Assembly (NCBI RefSeq): GCF_013204885.1
Contig: NZ_JABMKX010000001.1
Span: 186,001 to 250,000, forward strand
Source: Paenibacillus tritici
Lineage (GTDB): Bacteria > Bacillota > Bacilli > Paenibacillales > Paenibacillaceae
DNA length: 64,000 bases
Direction: 5' to 3'
The notes beneath the pieces are model-generated. The model was not told where the DNA came from. It worked only from the letters and a program-made list of their open reading frames with translations, and did not search any database. How positions within the stretch are numbered: the stretch's first letter is position 1; the number at the start of each line of letters is the position of its first letter. The translations under genes were made by a program, and so were the position numbers. Shown piece after piece: positions 16,502-25,887 of this stretch.

Positions 16502-18361
16502 ATGCGCAAGTCCGGCGTAACTATGGAGAAGCTGAAGCTGAATAATATGCCGATCCGCTACAAGCTGATTATTCACTTTTTGCTGATCAGTATTCTGCCT
16601 TCCATTGGCCTTGGGCTGCTGATCGGCTGGACGGTGGACCGGATCGTGGAGGAGCAGAGCAACGAGAATACGATGCAGCTGATCCGCAAGGTGAACACGG
16701 CGATTGAGAGCGATGTGGAGAATCTGCAGAAGATTACCTACCTGATTTCGTTTGATCCGGGAGTGCAGAAGTTTCTCAAGGGGGAAGCGGCGGGAACCGC
16801 ACAGATGGACCCGGCTGCGGGTAACGGGGAATCTGCCGAATACAACATCCGCAAATTTCTGCAGGGCTTCACCACACTCAGCTCCGAGATCGCGGGGATT
16901 ATGCTGGTCAACCGTGAAGGCGATTTCATCAGCAATGAGATGTACACCCGTTCCGGGACCCGGTTGACGGAGGAGGCTTGGTACAAGCAGGCGGCAGCGA
17001 ATAAGGGGATCTTCCAGATCGTCGGGCATCCCTACGGCCGTGCGGTCAGGTCCCATGTGGACTATAAGGAGAGTGAGGTGGTCTCCGCCGTGCGGGCCAT
17101 TGTGAATCCTGAGACACAGGTCGTGCAGGGCGTGGTGCTGGTGGATCTGAAGCTGCGGGTGATCGCGGAGACGGCCAGAGATGTCACACTCGGGAAGACA
17201 GGTTACCTGACGGTGGTGGATAACAACGGAGAGATGATTTACGCGCCGCAGCACCCTTTGATGCAAAAGATTCCGGCAAACCTGTTCACCGAGTCCTCGG
17301 GGATCACCTCAGAGACGGTGGACGGCCGCCATTTGCAGCTGATCTACCGGACCTCGCCGTTTACCGGCTGGACCACGATGGGCGTCTTCCCGATGGATGA
17401 GTCGGCCTATGGTATCCGCGAGATTACGTTCAATGTCGTAACCTTTGTATTTGTGGTCTGCATGCTGGGCATGACGGCTTCGTTCTATCTGGCCTATTCG
17501 ATATCCCGACCGATCGGTCAGCTGGCCTCCTTCATGAGCAAGGCGCAGTCCGGCGATCTGACGATCCGCTACTGGGGCAACCGGTCCGATGAGATCGGGC
17601 TGCTCGGCCGCAGCTTCAATACCATGCTGGCCCAGATCGGCCGGCTGTTGTCACTGACGGAGCTTCAGGCGCGGCAAAAGCGTGAAGCAGAGCTGCGCAG
17701 CCTGCAGGCGCATATCAAACCGCATTTTCTCTATAACACGCTGGATACCATCCACTGGATGGCCCGCAGCAAGGGGGCGGAGGATATTGCCGAGGTGGTG
17801 CAGTCCCTCTCCAGGCTGTTCCGTCTGGGCCTCAGCAAAGGGAGCGATATCATTCCGCTCTCCGATGAGCTGGAGCATATCGTCAGCTATCTGAAGATTC
17901 AGCATGTCCGGTACAGCAGCAAGCTCACCTATTCGATTGAAGTGGAGCCGAAATTGCAGGAGCTGTACGTGCTTAAGCTGCTCCTGCAGCCGATGGTGGA
18001 GAACGCAATCTATCACGGCATTAAGGAGCGCCGCGGCCCCGGGCACCTCTCGATTGAAGTGGTGGAACAAGGCAACGAGCTATACCTTACCGTACGCGAT
18101 AACGGAGCGGGGATGGCTACTGACAGGCTGAGGGAGCTGAGGCGCCGTCTCGAAGCTGTTGGAGGGGAAGAGCCCGAGCCTTCCGAGCCCGAGATGCCTG
18201 TAACGGGTAGCGCAGGAAGCGGCTACGGCATACTGAATGTGCAGGCCAGAATCAGGTTGACCTATGGGGAACCATACGGGATCAGCATGGAGAGTGAGCC
18301 GGGGAAGGGGACCGTCGTCACGGTCAGGCATCCGGTCGTCCGTGACCCGGAGAAGAATTAG
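16502..18361 (+). CDS. YesM-type sensor histidine kinase
   Basis: A 619-residue membrane kinase. One membrane helix (about 22-44) and another near 305-328 enclose an extracytoplasmic Cache-type sensor region. A HAMP domain (SISRPIGQLASFM) follows, then the His_kinase domain with phospho-acceptor His in HIKPHFLYNTLD, then HATPase_c with N box MVENAIYHGI and G1 box DNGAGM. It should phosphorylate the AraC-type regulator encoded next. ATG 16502 follows GAGGGGGAG; the GTG just before it is too close. The preceding binding protein probably supplies the stimulus. Confidence 0.93.
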   Translation: MRKSGVTMEKLKLNNMPIRYKLIIHFLLISILPSIGLGLLIGWTVDRIVEEQSNENTMQLIRKVNTAIESDVENLQKITYLISFDPGVQKFLKGEAAGTAQMDPAAGNGESAEYNIRKFLQGFTTLSSEIAGIMLVNREGDFISNEMYTRSGTRLTEEAWYKQAAANKGIFQIVGHPYGRAVRSHVDYKESEVVSAVRAIVNPETQVVQGVVLVDLKLRVIAETARDVTLGKTGYLTVVDNNGEMIYAPQHPLMQKIPANLFTESSGITSETVDGRHLQLIYRTSPFTGWTTMGVFPMDESAYGIREITFNVVTFVFVVCMLGMTASFYLAYSISRPIGQLASFMSKAQSGDLTIRYWGNRSDEIGLLGRSFNTMLAQIGRLLSLTELQARQKREAELRSLQAHIKPHFLYNTLDTIHWMARSKGAEDIAEVVQSLSRLFRLGLSKGSDIIPLSDELEHIVSYLKIQHVRYSSKLTYSIEVEPKLQELYVLKLLLQPMVENAIYHGIKERRGPGHLSIEVVEQGNELYLTVRDNGAGMATDRLRELRRRLEAVGGEEPEPSEPEMPVTGSAGSGYGILNVQARIRLTYGEPYGISMESEPGKGTVVTVRHPVVRDPEKN

Positions 18362-18381
18362 GAAGAGGAGGAATACCGGGC

Positions 18382-19617
18382 ATGCCGGACAAATGGAAAG
18401 TAATGATTGCCGATGATGAGAGCATTATCCGTGAGGGTATCCGGCAATGCGTAGACTGGGACAGCCTGGGCATGAAGGTTACTGCGGAGGCAGAAGATGG
18501 AGAAGAGGCGCTGGAGCTGGCAACGGAGCAGGACATCCACATCGCGCTGGTGGATCTCAATATGCCGATTATGCATGGCATGGAGCTGATGAAGCGGCTG
18601 AGGGAGGAACTGCCCGGCTGCAAAATCATTGTGATCACCGGACATGATGAATTCTCCTATGCCCAGGAGTCGATCCGGCTGCAGGTGAATGATTACATCC
18701 TTAAGCCGGCGGAGCCGAAGCAATTAATGCAGGTGCTGCGGGGCGTCCGCGACGAGCTGGAGTCGGAGCAGCAGCAGAGCCAGCATCTGGAGCAGGCCTC
18801 CCGGCAGCTGCTGAAGAACTTCCCGCTGCTGCGTGAGCGCTTCTGCCAGGAATGGTTGGACGGCAATCTGAGCCAGGCGGAGATCAGGGAACAGCTCCAA
18901 TTCCTCAAGCTTCCGCCGCAGCGGCCGGAGCTGATCGGCATCATCCGCTGGAGATGGGAAGGGCAGCATCCGGCGATGAAGGAGAAGGAGCGGCAGCTTT
19001 TCCTGTTCGCCATCGAGAACATCGCCGCTGAGCTGCTGGAGCCGTATTCCAGAGTGATCTTCCGGGATGCTGCCGGACTGATCGTCATTCTGCTGTGGGA
19101 TGCTGCTGGCGAACGTGTCCTGGCCGGTGTGGAGGCTGCTGTGCGCAGCAATCTCAAAATCGCAGTGGAAGTCGGCGCCACGCCGATCCAGGGAGAGATT
19201 ACAGACTTGACCGCCGCCTACCGGAGCTGCCGGATGGCGCTGGCCAAGGAGCAGCCGCTGTCCCCGCTCGTCCGCCGGGCTAAGCAGTATATCCAGGAGC
19301 ATTACAGCGAATATGGCCTTACGCTGGAAGCGATGGCAGGCATCCTTCAGGCATCGCCGGTCTATCTGAGCCGCCTGTTTAAGCAGGAGCTGGGCGAGTC
19401 CTTCGGCGCTTATCTGACGCAGATCCGTATCCGCCGGGCAGCCGGGCTGCTGCATTCCACGGAGCTGAGTATTAATGAGGTAGCGGAGCAGTCCGGGTAT
19501 GAGACCCAGCACTATTTCAGCACCGCCTTCAAGAAGCATACGGGGGTATCGCCGATGCAATTCCGTAAGGGTGTGCAGCCTGGTGACGGTGGTAACCGGA
19601 AGCAAGATAATCAGTAG
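18382..19617 (+). CDS. YesN-type response regulator, AraC family
   Basis: A 411-residue two-domain regulator. The receiver domain (1-120) has the acidic pair in IADDES, the phospho-acceptor Asp in ALVDLNMP and the Lys in ILKPAE. A helical linker of about 170 residues follows, and the C-terminal 100 residues carry two AraC helix-turn-helices (LEAMAGILQASPVYLSRLFK and INEVAEQSGYETQHYFSTAF). It starts 20 nt after the kinase gene and ends just before a terminator. The likely target is the sugar importer at 21.0-25.0 kb, by context. Confidence 0.93.
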   Translation: MPDKWKVMIADDESIIREGIRQCVDWDSLGMKVTAEAEDGEEALELATEQDIHIALVDLNMPIMHGMELMKRLREELPGCKIIVITGHDEFSYAQESIRLQVNDYILKPAEPKQLMQVLRGVRDELESEQQQSQHLEQASRQLLKNFPLLRERFCQEWLDGNLSQAEIREQLQFLKLPPQRPELIGIIRWRWEGQHPAMKEKERQLFLFAIENIAAELLEPYSRVIFRDAAGLIVILLWDAAGERVLAGVEAAVRSNLKIAVEVGATPIQGEITDLTAAYRSCRMALAKEQPLSPLVRRAKQYIQEHYSEYGLTLEAMAGILQASPVYLSRLFKQELGESFGAYLTQIRIRRAAGLLHSTELSINEVAEQSGYETQHYFSTAFKKHTGVSPMQFRKGVQPGDGGNRKQDNQ

Positions 19618-19649
19618 GAAGGATAACTAATACCTACCATAATTTTGTG

Positions 19650-19684
19650 AACCGCCTGTGGTCAATGGACTGCGGGCGGTTTTT
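19650..19684 (+). terminator. Intrinsic terminator after the response regulator
   Basis: AACCGCC / GGCGGTT stem followed by TTTT. Repeat element C begins five bases later. Confidence 0.8.
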
Positions 19685-19688
19685 GATG

Positions 19689-19760
19689 TAGGAAATTATA
19701 AATCCACCTGATGTGGATAATGGGGGGCATAGCGTGGGGAGCAGCGCTCTTTGAATGATT
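19689..19760 (+). repeat. Repeat element C, copy 1
   Basis: Begins TAGGAAATTATAA and contains the dyad TCCACctgatGTGGA, then GGGGG, GCGTGGGGAG and CTCTTTGAATGA. Similar elements are at 27470-27540 and 63404-63463. All three lie immediately after an intrinsic terminator. Confidence 0.75.
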
Positions 19761-19860
19761 CGGAGACCGAATGAGAAACTTTCAAGGCACAACTCCAGCA
19801 TGAAAATGAGCAGCGCGCCTAAAAACAGAACGTCGTCTGTTCATCTATTTAACAAATTTC

Positions 19861-20465
19861 AACGGAAAACCGAACACAATTAGACCGGGGGGGTAGCGTA
19901 AGCCGAATGTAATCGGAAAACCGAACACAATTGGATTGGGAGCGCCGTGTAGGCCGAATGTAATCGGAAAACCGAACACAATTGGACTGGACGTACCACG
20001 TAAGCCGAATGTAATCGAAAAACCGAACACAATTGGACTGGACGCGCCACGTAGGCCGAATGTAATCGGAAAACCGAACACAATTGGACTGGACGTGCCA
20101 CGTAGGCCGAATGTAATCGAAAAACCGAACACAATTGGACTGGACGTGCCACGTAAGCCGAATGTAATCGGAAAACCGAACATAATTGGACTGGACGTAC
20201 CACGTAGGCCGAATGTAATCGGAAAACCGAACATAATTGGATTGGGAGCGCCGCGTAGGCCGAATGTAATCGGAAAACCGAACACAGTTGGACTGTGAGC
20301 ACCGCGTAGGCCAAATGTAATCGAAAAACCGAACACAATTAGACCGGGTGGGTAGCGTAAGCCGAATGTAATCGGAAAACCGAACACAATTGGACTGGAC
20401 GTGTCACGTAGGCCAAATGTAATCGAAAAACCGAACACAATTGGATTGGACGTGCCGCGTAGGCC
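19861..20465. repeat. 51-bp tandem repeat array, about 12 units
   Basis: The phrase GCCGAATGTAATCGG starts at 19902, 19953, 20004, 20055, 20106 and on at 51-bp steps to about 20460. Each unit contains TCGGAAAACCGA (or TCGAAAAACCGA), a short dyad around AAAA, and then ACACAATTGG. As 51 is divisible by three, the array gives long open frames on both strands without ribosome sites; these are not genes. The flanking sequence from 19761 and up to 20733 shows no gene. Confidence 0.9.
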
Positions 20466-20733
20466 GTTCTTTATCGCAGGTTGTGCCAGTATTTTCACAG
20501 AAAACCGAATACAATGTGCGGGTGCGAAGGTTCGTAGACCGGATGTCCCGGAAATGGGCAAATGGGTAAGAGCGAGGTAGCCATATGAGCTGTCTGGACC
20601 ACAGAGGTTCTTACATCATCCACCCGCAGGGTGATTATGTACAGTGCCTGCTTAGTGTGAAGGGACCGCGTACCAAACAGGTTTAATTTATCTTTACAAA
20701 AAGCACTACAGAACTAAACAAAAAGCAAAAGAA

Positions 20734-20897
20734 GCGGAGGGGAAATTTGGAACTGTAGGAGCGATAGTGACCGCCCGAAAGCTTTCCGAAGGAAAGCTAC
20801 CTCGTAAGGATAAGCTGTCACCGGATTTCACCCGCTTACGGCGGTTCAAAATCAAGAAATCTGGGGACAACAGCGGCCGGAAGTCCAAATGTTCACC
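20734..20897 (-). repeat. Interspersed repeat A, copy 2 (inverted)
   Basis: Reverse complement of the core of 9475-9679, with about 45 extra bases in the middle that include the hairpin AGCTTTCCGAAGGAAAGCT. Shared blocks are AACTGTAGGAGCGATAG, CAAGAAATCTGGGG and ACAACAGCGGCCGGAAGTC. Confidence 0.7.
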
Positions 20898-20932
20898 GCA
20901 GTGACGATGTAGCTTCAAGTTAAAAGAGCATG

Positions 20933-20951
20933 AACTTTTATGACAAAAGTT
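20933..20951. promoter_or_regulatory. Inverted repeat upstream of the sugar importer operon
   Basis: AACTTTT (20933-20939) and AAAAGTT (20945-20951) form a perfect 7-base dyad, about 120 nt before the binding-protein start. It could be an activator site for the upstream AraC-type regulator; this is inference only. Confidence 0.35.
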
Positions 20952-21072
20952 GGATTTTCACAAAAACAGTAGCCTCAGTGTAAATACGCCGTATGCCCTT
21001 CGTTGCTATACTCGATTTGTCACACGGGAAGCCCGTGGAAGACAACAGAATAGTTCAGGGGGTAGTGCAGGA

Positions 21073-22164
21073 ATGAAAAGGTATTTATTGATCACGTTGC
21101 TTCTAACAATGGTAATTGTCTTGTCTGCGTGTGGAAACAGCGGCAACTCTTCCGGCGGCAGCGGGGATTCAGCCAAGGGTAAGGTAGGCATTGCAATGCC
21201 GACGAAATCTTCGGAACGCTGGGTGAATGACGGCAACAATATGGTGAAGGAGTTCGAGAAGCTGGGCTACGGCACGGATCTGCAATACGCTGAGGATGTG
21301 GTGGAGAATCAGGTCTCGCAGATTGAGAACATGATCACCAAAGGCGTGAACGCGATTGTAATCGCTTCAATTGACGGCGAGGCGCTGACGGATGTGCTGC
21401 AGAAGGCCCATGATGCCAACGTTAAGGTTATTGCCTATGACCGTCTGATCAAAAAAAGTGAATTCGTAGACTATTACGCAACCTTCGATAACTTCAAGGT
21501 GGGCGTGCTGCAAGGCTCCTACATTGAGGAGAAGCTAGGCTTGAAGGACGGCAAGGGGCCGTTCAACATCGAACTGTTCGGCGGATCGCCGGATGACAAC
21601 AACGCCTACTTTTTCTTCGATGGCGCGATGTCGATCCTCAAGCCTTACATCGAATCCGGCAAGCTGGTTGTCCGCAGCAAGCAGGTTACGATGGATCAGG
21701 TGGCTACCCTGCGCTGGGACGGCGCTGCCGCCCAGTCACGGATGGATAATCTGCTGAGTGCGAACTATGCCAGCGATAATCTGGACGCCGTATTGTCTCC
21801 ATACGATGGCATCAGCATCGGTATCCTGTCTTCACTCAAAGGCGTGGGCTACGGCTCGGGAGACAAGAAGCTTCCGGTAGTTACGGGACAGGACGCCGAG
21901 CTGGCTTCCGTGAAGTCGATTCTGGCCGGAGAGCAGACCCAGACCGTATTCAAGGATACGCGTGAGCTGGCCAAGAAAGCGGTCGAGATGACCGAAAGCG
22001 TGCTGAAGGGCACAGAAGCCGAAGTCAACGACACCACAACCTATGACAATGGCGTCAAAATCGTCCCGTCCTACCTGCTGGAGCCCGTGTCTGTGGATGC
22101 AGGCAACGTGGATAAGGTGCTGGTAGACGGCGGTTACTATACCAAGGATCAACTGGGACAATAG
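21073..22164 (+). CDS. Sugar ABC transporter substrate-binding lipoprotein (ChvE/XylF-like)
   Basis: A 363-residue lipoprotein with lipobox LSAC (Cys20) and a Gly/Ser-rich linker, followed by a type-I periplasmic-binding fold. Features such as [39 protein letters not shown] and [11 protein letters not shown] match the ChvE/multiple-monosaccharide group (xylose, arabinose, galactose). It leads an operon with a dual-domain ATPase and a permease. ATG 21073 is preceded by a GGGGG stretch. A GC-rich hairpin separates it from the next gene, which usually raises the level of binding protein over the transporter. Confidence 0.92.
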   Translation: MKRYLLITLLLTMVIVLSACGNSGNSSGGSGDSAKGKVGIAMPTKSSERWVNDGNNMVKEFEKLGYGTDLQYAEDVVENQVSQIENMITKGVNAIVIASIDGEALTDVLQKAHDANVKVIAYDRLIKKSEFVDYYATFDNFKVGVLQGSYIEEKLGLKDGKGPFNIELFGGSPDDNNAYFFFDGAMSILKPYIESGKLVVRSKQVTMDQVATLRWDGAAAQSRMDNLLSANYASDNLDAVLSPYDGISIGILSSLKGVGYGSGDKKLPVVTGQDAELASVKSILAGEQTQTVFKDTRELAKKAVEMTESVLKGTEAEVNDTTTYDNGVKIVPSYLLEPVSVDAGNVDKVLVDGGYYTKDQLGQ

Positions 22165-22181
22165 CCGTCAGACAGCGATTT

Positions 22182-22229
22182 AGCGGCTCTCCGGCGGCTG
22201 TGATTCAGATCCGCCGCCGGAGAACCGCT
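22182..22229 (+). promoter_or_regulatory. Intercistronic hairpin
   Basis: AGCGGCTCTCCGGCGGC pairs with a near-perfect right arm ending AGAACCGCT, with no U-tract. It lies between the binding-protein and ATPase genes and probably stabilises the upstream message or attenuates the downstream part. Confidence 0.65.
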
Positions 22230-22251
22230 GCACAGTCACAAGGAAAGCTGG

Positions 22252-23790
22252 GTGAGACACTTGAGTGAAACGATTTTGGAGATGAAAGGCATTACGAAGA
22301 CATTCCCCGGCGTCAAGGCGCTCGCAAATGTCAATCTGCAGGTGAAGGCAGGCGAGATCCACGCCCTCTGCGGGGAGAACGGGGCAGGCAAGTCCACGCT
22401 GATGAAGGTGCTAAGCGGAGTCTATCCGCATGGAACCTATGAAGGGGATATTTACTACCAGGGGCAGGTATGCCAGTTCAAGGATATCAAGGACAGCGAA
22501 GGCTTGGGGATCGTCATTATCCATCAGGAGCTGGCGCTGATTCCGTATCTGTCGATTTCGGAGAACATCTTCCTCGGCAATGAGCAGGCCAGGCGCGGGG
22601 TGATCAACTGGAACGAAACGACGGTGAAGACCAAGGAGCTGCTTGCCACCGTCGGCCTCAAGGAATCGCCGTTTACGGGAGTATCTACGATAGGTGTCGG
22701 CAAGCAGCAGCTCGTTGAGATTGCCAAGGCGCTCTCCAAGGAAGTGAAGCTGCTCATTCTCGATGAACCTACAGCGGCGCTGAATGAGGATGATAGCGAG
22801 AACCTGCTGATGCTCATTCTGGAGCTGAAGAAGCAGGGGATCTCCTCGATTATCATTTCCCACAAATTGAACGAAATCGAGAAGATAGCGGACTCGGTCA
22901 CGATTCTGCGGGATGGACAGACGATCAAGACCCTGGATATGAAGCAGGATGAGGTCACTGAGGATGTCATTATTAAGGGCATGGTCGGACGCGATCTGAC
23001 GAACCGTTATCCCGAGCGCACGCCGGAGCTGGGCGAGACCATCTTCGAGATCCGGAATTGGGACGTCTACCATCCTACGCAAGCAGACCGCAAAATGCTG
23101 GATCAGATTAATCTGCACATCCGGCGCGGCGAGGTGGTCGGCATTGCCGGACTGATGGGCGCGGGGCGCACGGAGCTGGCGATGAGCGTGTTCGGGAAGT
23201 CCTACGGCAAGCGGATCAGCGGCCAGACACTGATGCACGGCAAGGAAGTCCGCCTGAATAACATCAGCCAGGCGATTGAGAGCGGGCTGGCCTACGTTAC
23301 CGAGGACCGCAAGCATTACGGCCTCATTCTGATCGACGACATTAAGCGGAATATCTCGCTCAGCAGCCTGAAGAAGCTGTCCCGCCGCGGAGTGATTAAT
23401 GAGAACGAGGAAGTGCTGGTCGCAGAGGAATACCGCAAGAAGCTGAACATCAAGACCCCCAGCATCCTGCAAAAAACCGTGAATCTCAGCGGCGGCAACC
23501 AGCAGAAGGTGGTACTCAGCAAATGGATCTATGCCCAGCCGGATATTCTGATTCTGGATGAGCCAACACGAGGAATTGATGTCGGGGCCAAATATGAAAT
23601 CTACTCGATCATTAACAGTCTTGCGGCAGAGGGGAAGGGCGTGCTGGTCATTTCCTCCGAGCTGCCGGAGATTCTCGGGATGTGCGACCGGATCTATACC
23701 ATGTGCGAAGGGCGGATCAGCGGGGAAGTCGAGCGGAAGAACGCATCGCAGGAGCTGTTGATGAAATTAATGACACGAAGCAGGGGGTAA
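22252..23790 (+). CDS. Sugar ABC transporter ATP-binding protein, two ABC domains (GguA/MglA-like)
   Basis: A 512-residue ATPase with two fused nucleotide-binding domains. Domain 1 has Walker [10 protein letters not shown] and Walker [13 protein letters not shown]. Domain 2 (from about 275) has a degenerate Walker A (GLMGAGRTE), signature LSGGNQQK and Walker [12 protein letters not shown]; the asymmetry is normal for this family. It energises import of the sugar bound by the preceding lipoprotein. GTG 22252 follows AGGA by 7 nt; TTG 22261 is less well spaced. The permease starts 6 nt downstream. Confidence 0.93.
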   Translation: MRHLSETILEMKGITKTFPGVKALANVNLQVKAGEIHALCGENGAGKSTLMKVLSGVYPHGTYEGDIYYQGQVCQFKDIKDSEGLGIVIIHQELALIPYLSISENIFLGNEQARRGVINWNETTVKTKELLATVGLKESPFTGVSTIGVGKQQLVEIAKALSKEVKLLILDEPTAALNEDDSENLLMLILELKKQGISSIIISHKLNEIEKIADSVTILRDGQTIKTLDMKQDEVTEDVIIKGMVGRDLTNRYPERTPELGETIFEIRNWDVYHPTQADRKMLDQINLHIRRGEVVGIAGLMGAGRTELAMSVFGKSYGKRISGQTLMHGKEVRLNNISQAIESGLAYVTEDRKHYGLILIDDIKRNISLSSLKKLSRRGVINENEEVLVAEEYRKKLNIKTPSILQKTVNLSGGNQQKVVLSKWIYAQPDILILDEPTRGIDVGAKYEIYSIINSLAAEGKGVLVISSELPEILGMCDRIYTMCEGRISGEVERKNASQELLMKLMTRSRG

Positions 23791-23796
23791 CACCGC

Positions 23797-24960
23797 ATGG
23801 GAGCCATTAGTGAATTATTCAAAAAAAACATCCGCCAATACGGCATGATCATTGCCTTGATCTTTATTTCAATCTTCTTTCAAATCCTGACGGACGGCAT
23901 TCTGCTGAAGCCGCTGAACGTCACCAATCTGATTCTGCAGAACAGCTACATTCTGGTGCTGGCGATCGGGATGGTGCTGGTCATCATCACGGGTCATATT
24001 GACCTGTCCGTCGGCTCGGTAGCCGCCTTCATCGGCGCTCTTTCGGCCATTATGATGGTCGATATGGAGCTGAATCCGGTGCTGGCTGTGGTTCTGTCGC
24101 TGCTGATGGGAGCGCTGGTCGGGGCCTGGCAGGGCTTCTGGGTTGCTTATGTCAAAATCCCGGCGTTTATCGTGACCCTGGCGGGGATGCTGCTGTTCCG
24201 CGGGTTAACCATGATTGTGCTGAACGGACAGTCGATTGCGCCTTTCCCCAAGAGCTTTCAGAAGATCAGCTCCGGGTTCATTCCTGACGTTACCGGAGGG
24301 GGTTCGCTGAATGTGCTGACCCTGATCATCGGTGTGATCCTGTCGGTGCTGGTGATCTATCAGGAATTCCGCAACCGCCGGATCTCGGTCAAATACGGGT
24401 TTGAACAATCCCCGGTCTGGATGTCCGTAGCCAAGGCGGCCGCGCTGGTCATCGTGATCAACCTGTTCACGTATGTCCTGGCCCAATATAACGGGATTCC
24501 CAACATTCTTGTGATTCTGATGGTGCTGATCGTGATCTACTCCTTCGTGATGAACCACATGACGATGGGGCGGCATATCTACGCTCTGGGCGGCAACGAG
24601 AAGGCGGCAAGCCTCTCCGGTGTCAAAACCAAACGGGTGACCTTCTGGGTATTCGTCAACATGGGTGTACTGGCGGCTTTGTCCGGTCTGGTGTTCGCGG
24701 CCCGGCTGAACTCGGCTACCCCCAAAGCCGGGACCAACTTTGAGCTGGATGCTATCGCCGCCTGCTTCATCGGCGGAGCCTCGGCTTCCGGGGGAATCGG
24801 AACCGTGGTCGGCGCCATTATCGGCGGTCTGGTCATGGGGGTCATGAACAACGGCATGTCACTCGTCGGCCTTGGCGTGGATTGGCAGCAGGGCATCAAG
24901 GGGCTGGTGCTGCTGCTTGCTGTGGGCTTTGATATCTATAACAAGTCGAAGACGGCGTAA
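23797..24960 (+). CDS. Sugar ABC transporter permease (GguB/XylH-like)
   Basis: A 387-residue membrane protein of the BPD_transp_2 family with about ten helices. It carries the family features GHIDLSVGSVAAF, IPAFIVTLAGMLLFRG, YALGGNEKAASLSGV and ACFIGGASASGGIGT. It forms the channel of the ChvE-type importer and completes the three-gene operon. A region of extra helices near residues 175-245 is longer than in RbsC, as in XylH. A hairpin at 24981-25021 follows. Confidence 0.93.
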   Translation: MGAISELFKKNIRQYGMIIALIFISIFFQILTDGILLKPLNVTNLILQNSYILVLAIGMVLVIITGHIDLSVGSVAAFIGALSAIMMVDMELNPVLAVVLSLLMGALVGAWQGFWVAYVKIPAFIVTLAGMLLFRGLTMIVLNGQSIAPFPKSFQKISSGFIPDVTGGGSLNVLTLIIGVILSVLVIYQEFRNRRISVKYGFEQSPVWMSVAKAAALVIVINLFTYVLAQYNGIPNILVILMVLIVIYSFVMNHMTMGRHIYALGGNEKAASLSGVKTKRVTFWVFVNMGVLAALSGLVFAARLNSATPKAGTNFELDAIAACFIGGASASGGIGTVVGAIIGGLVMGVMNNGMSLVGLGVDWQQGIKGLVLLLAVGFDIYNKSKTA

Positions 24961-24980
24961 TAGGCGTGATATAGGATAGA

Positions 24981-25021
24981 AAGCCGGGCCGGAACTGCTC
25001 CAGAGGGAGCGGCTCCGGCTT
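24981..25021 (+). terminator. Hairpin after the sugar importer operon
   Basis: AAGCCGG / CCGGCTT outer stem and GCTCC / GGAGC inner stem with an asymmetric bulge. The U-tract is poor (TTGCCTGT), so termination may be partial. Confidence 0.5.
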
Positions 25022-25125
25022 GCCTGTCGTACAAGTCTTCCCGCGCAGCTTGCAGCATCCGGCTCTGGCATGGATAATAGCACCTAAGGTGCTTTATATT
25101 TCATGACTGTAACAGGAGGCTACAG

Positions 25126-25794
25126 ATGCAGATTATTGCCATGTTGACCATGCTGATTGATCATATCGGCTATATTTTTTTCCCGGGTGAGCTGGCCTGG
25201 AGGTATGTGGGGAGAATTGCCTTTCCGATTTATTGCTACGCGCTGGTGCAAGGACATCTACATACCTCATCGAGACCCCGCTATCTCCGCAGGCTGCTGG
25301 TCATTGCCCTGCTGGCCCAGATTCCGTATAATCTGGCGCTTGATCCGGGGGGCTGGAATGTAGTATTCACCCTGCTGATCTCAGCGGCCTTGCTGGCCCT
25401 GCTCGATAAGCTGCCGAAGCTGTGGTTCGGCATTCCGGTTGTGATACTGGCTGTGCTGCTGGCGGATGCGCTGCCGCTGGATTACAATGCCTACGGGCTG
25501 CTGCTGGTGCTGATTTTCCGCTATACCCGCTCCTACTGGCTGGTGCTGGCGCATTTGGCGCTGAATGTATTCTATCTCTTCTATTATAATTGGCTGGTGC
25601 AGATGGCGAGTATCCTCCCGACGATCCTGATTGCGCTCATTCCGGGCTTCTGGGTCCTGCTGGAGAAGAAACGTCTGCCGCGCTGGGTCTGGTGGAGCTT
25701 TTATCCGGCACATTTAGCATTACTTGCCCTGGTAAAGTTTCTCTTATTCAAGGAATGGGTATTTATAGAGTGGCGGAGTTTATTTACCGTCTGA
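25126..25794 (+). CDS. TraX family membrane protein
   Basis: A 222-residue integral membrane protein with about seven helices. It starts with the family pattern MLIDHIGYIFFPG, followed by WRYVGRIAFPIYCYALVQGHLHT and LLVIALLAQIPYNLAL. TraX proteins were named for acetylation of F-pilin, and chromosomal homologues are thought to be membrane acyltransferases. No conjugation genes lie nearby, so a role in modifying a surface polymer is more likely. ATG 25126 follows AGGAGG. Confidence 0.85.
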   Translation: MQIIAMLTMLIDHIGYIFFPGELAWRYVGRIAFPIYCYALVQGHLHTSSRPRYLRRLLVIALLAQIPYNLALDPGGWNVVFTLLISAALLALLDKLPKLWFGIPVVILAVLLADALPLDYNAYGLLLVLIFRYTRSYWLVLAHLALNVFYLFYYNWLVQMASILPTILIALIPGFWVLLEKKRLPRWVWWSFYPAHLALLALVKFLLFKEWVFIEWRSLFTV

Positions 25795-25887
25795 ATTGTT
25801 AATCATTTCAAGGCGCCGTATTTACAAATCCACGTTCCTTTGAGATGATGGAGACGTTGCCAAATTATGAGCTAGAGGAGACATGCT

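Noticed and set aside
16220..17266. Minus-strand open frame of 348 codons
   Set aside because: Shadow of the binding-protein and kinase genes; composition is His/Leu/Arg-rich with no domain.
19845..20561. Long open frames on both strands (up to 238 codons) rich in VFGFPITFGLRG-type repeats
   Set aside because: They are read through the 51-bp array, whose unit length is divisible by three; no ribosome site and equal openness on both strands.
22182..22229. Terminator between the binding-protein and ATPase genes
   Set aside because: Strong stem but no U-tract, and the genes are functionally linked; classed as an intercistronic hairpin.
22411..23472. Minus-strand open frame of 353 codons
   Set aside because: Antisense shadow of the dual ABC ATPase gene, caused by codon bias.
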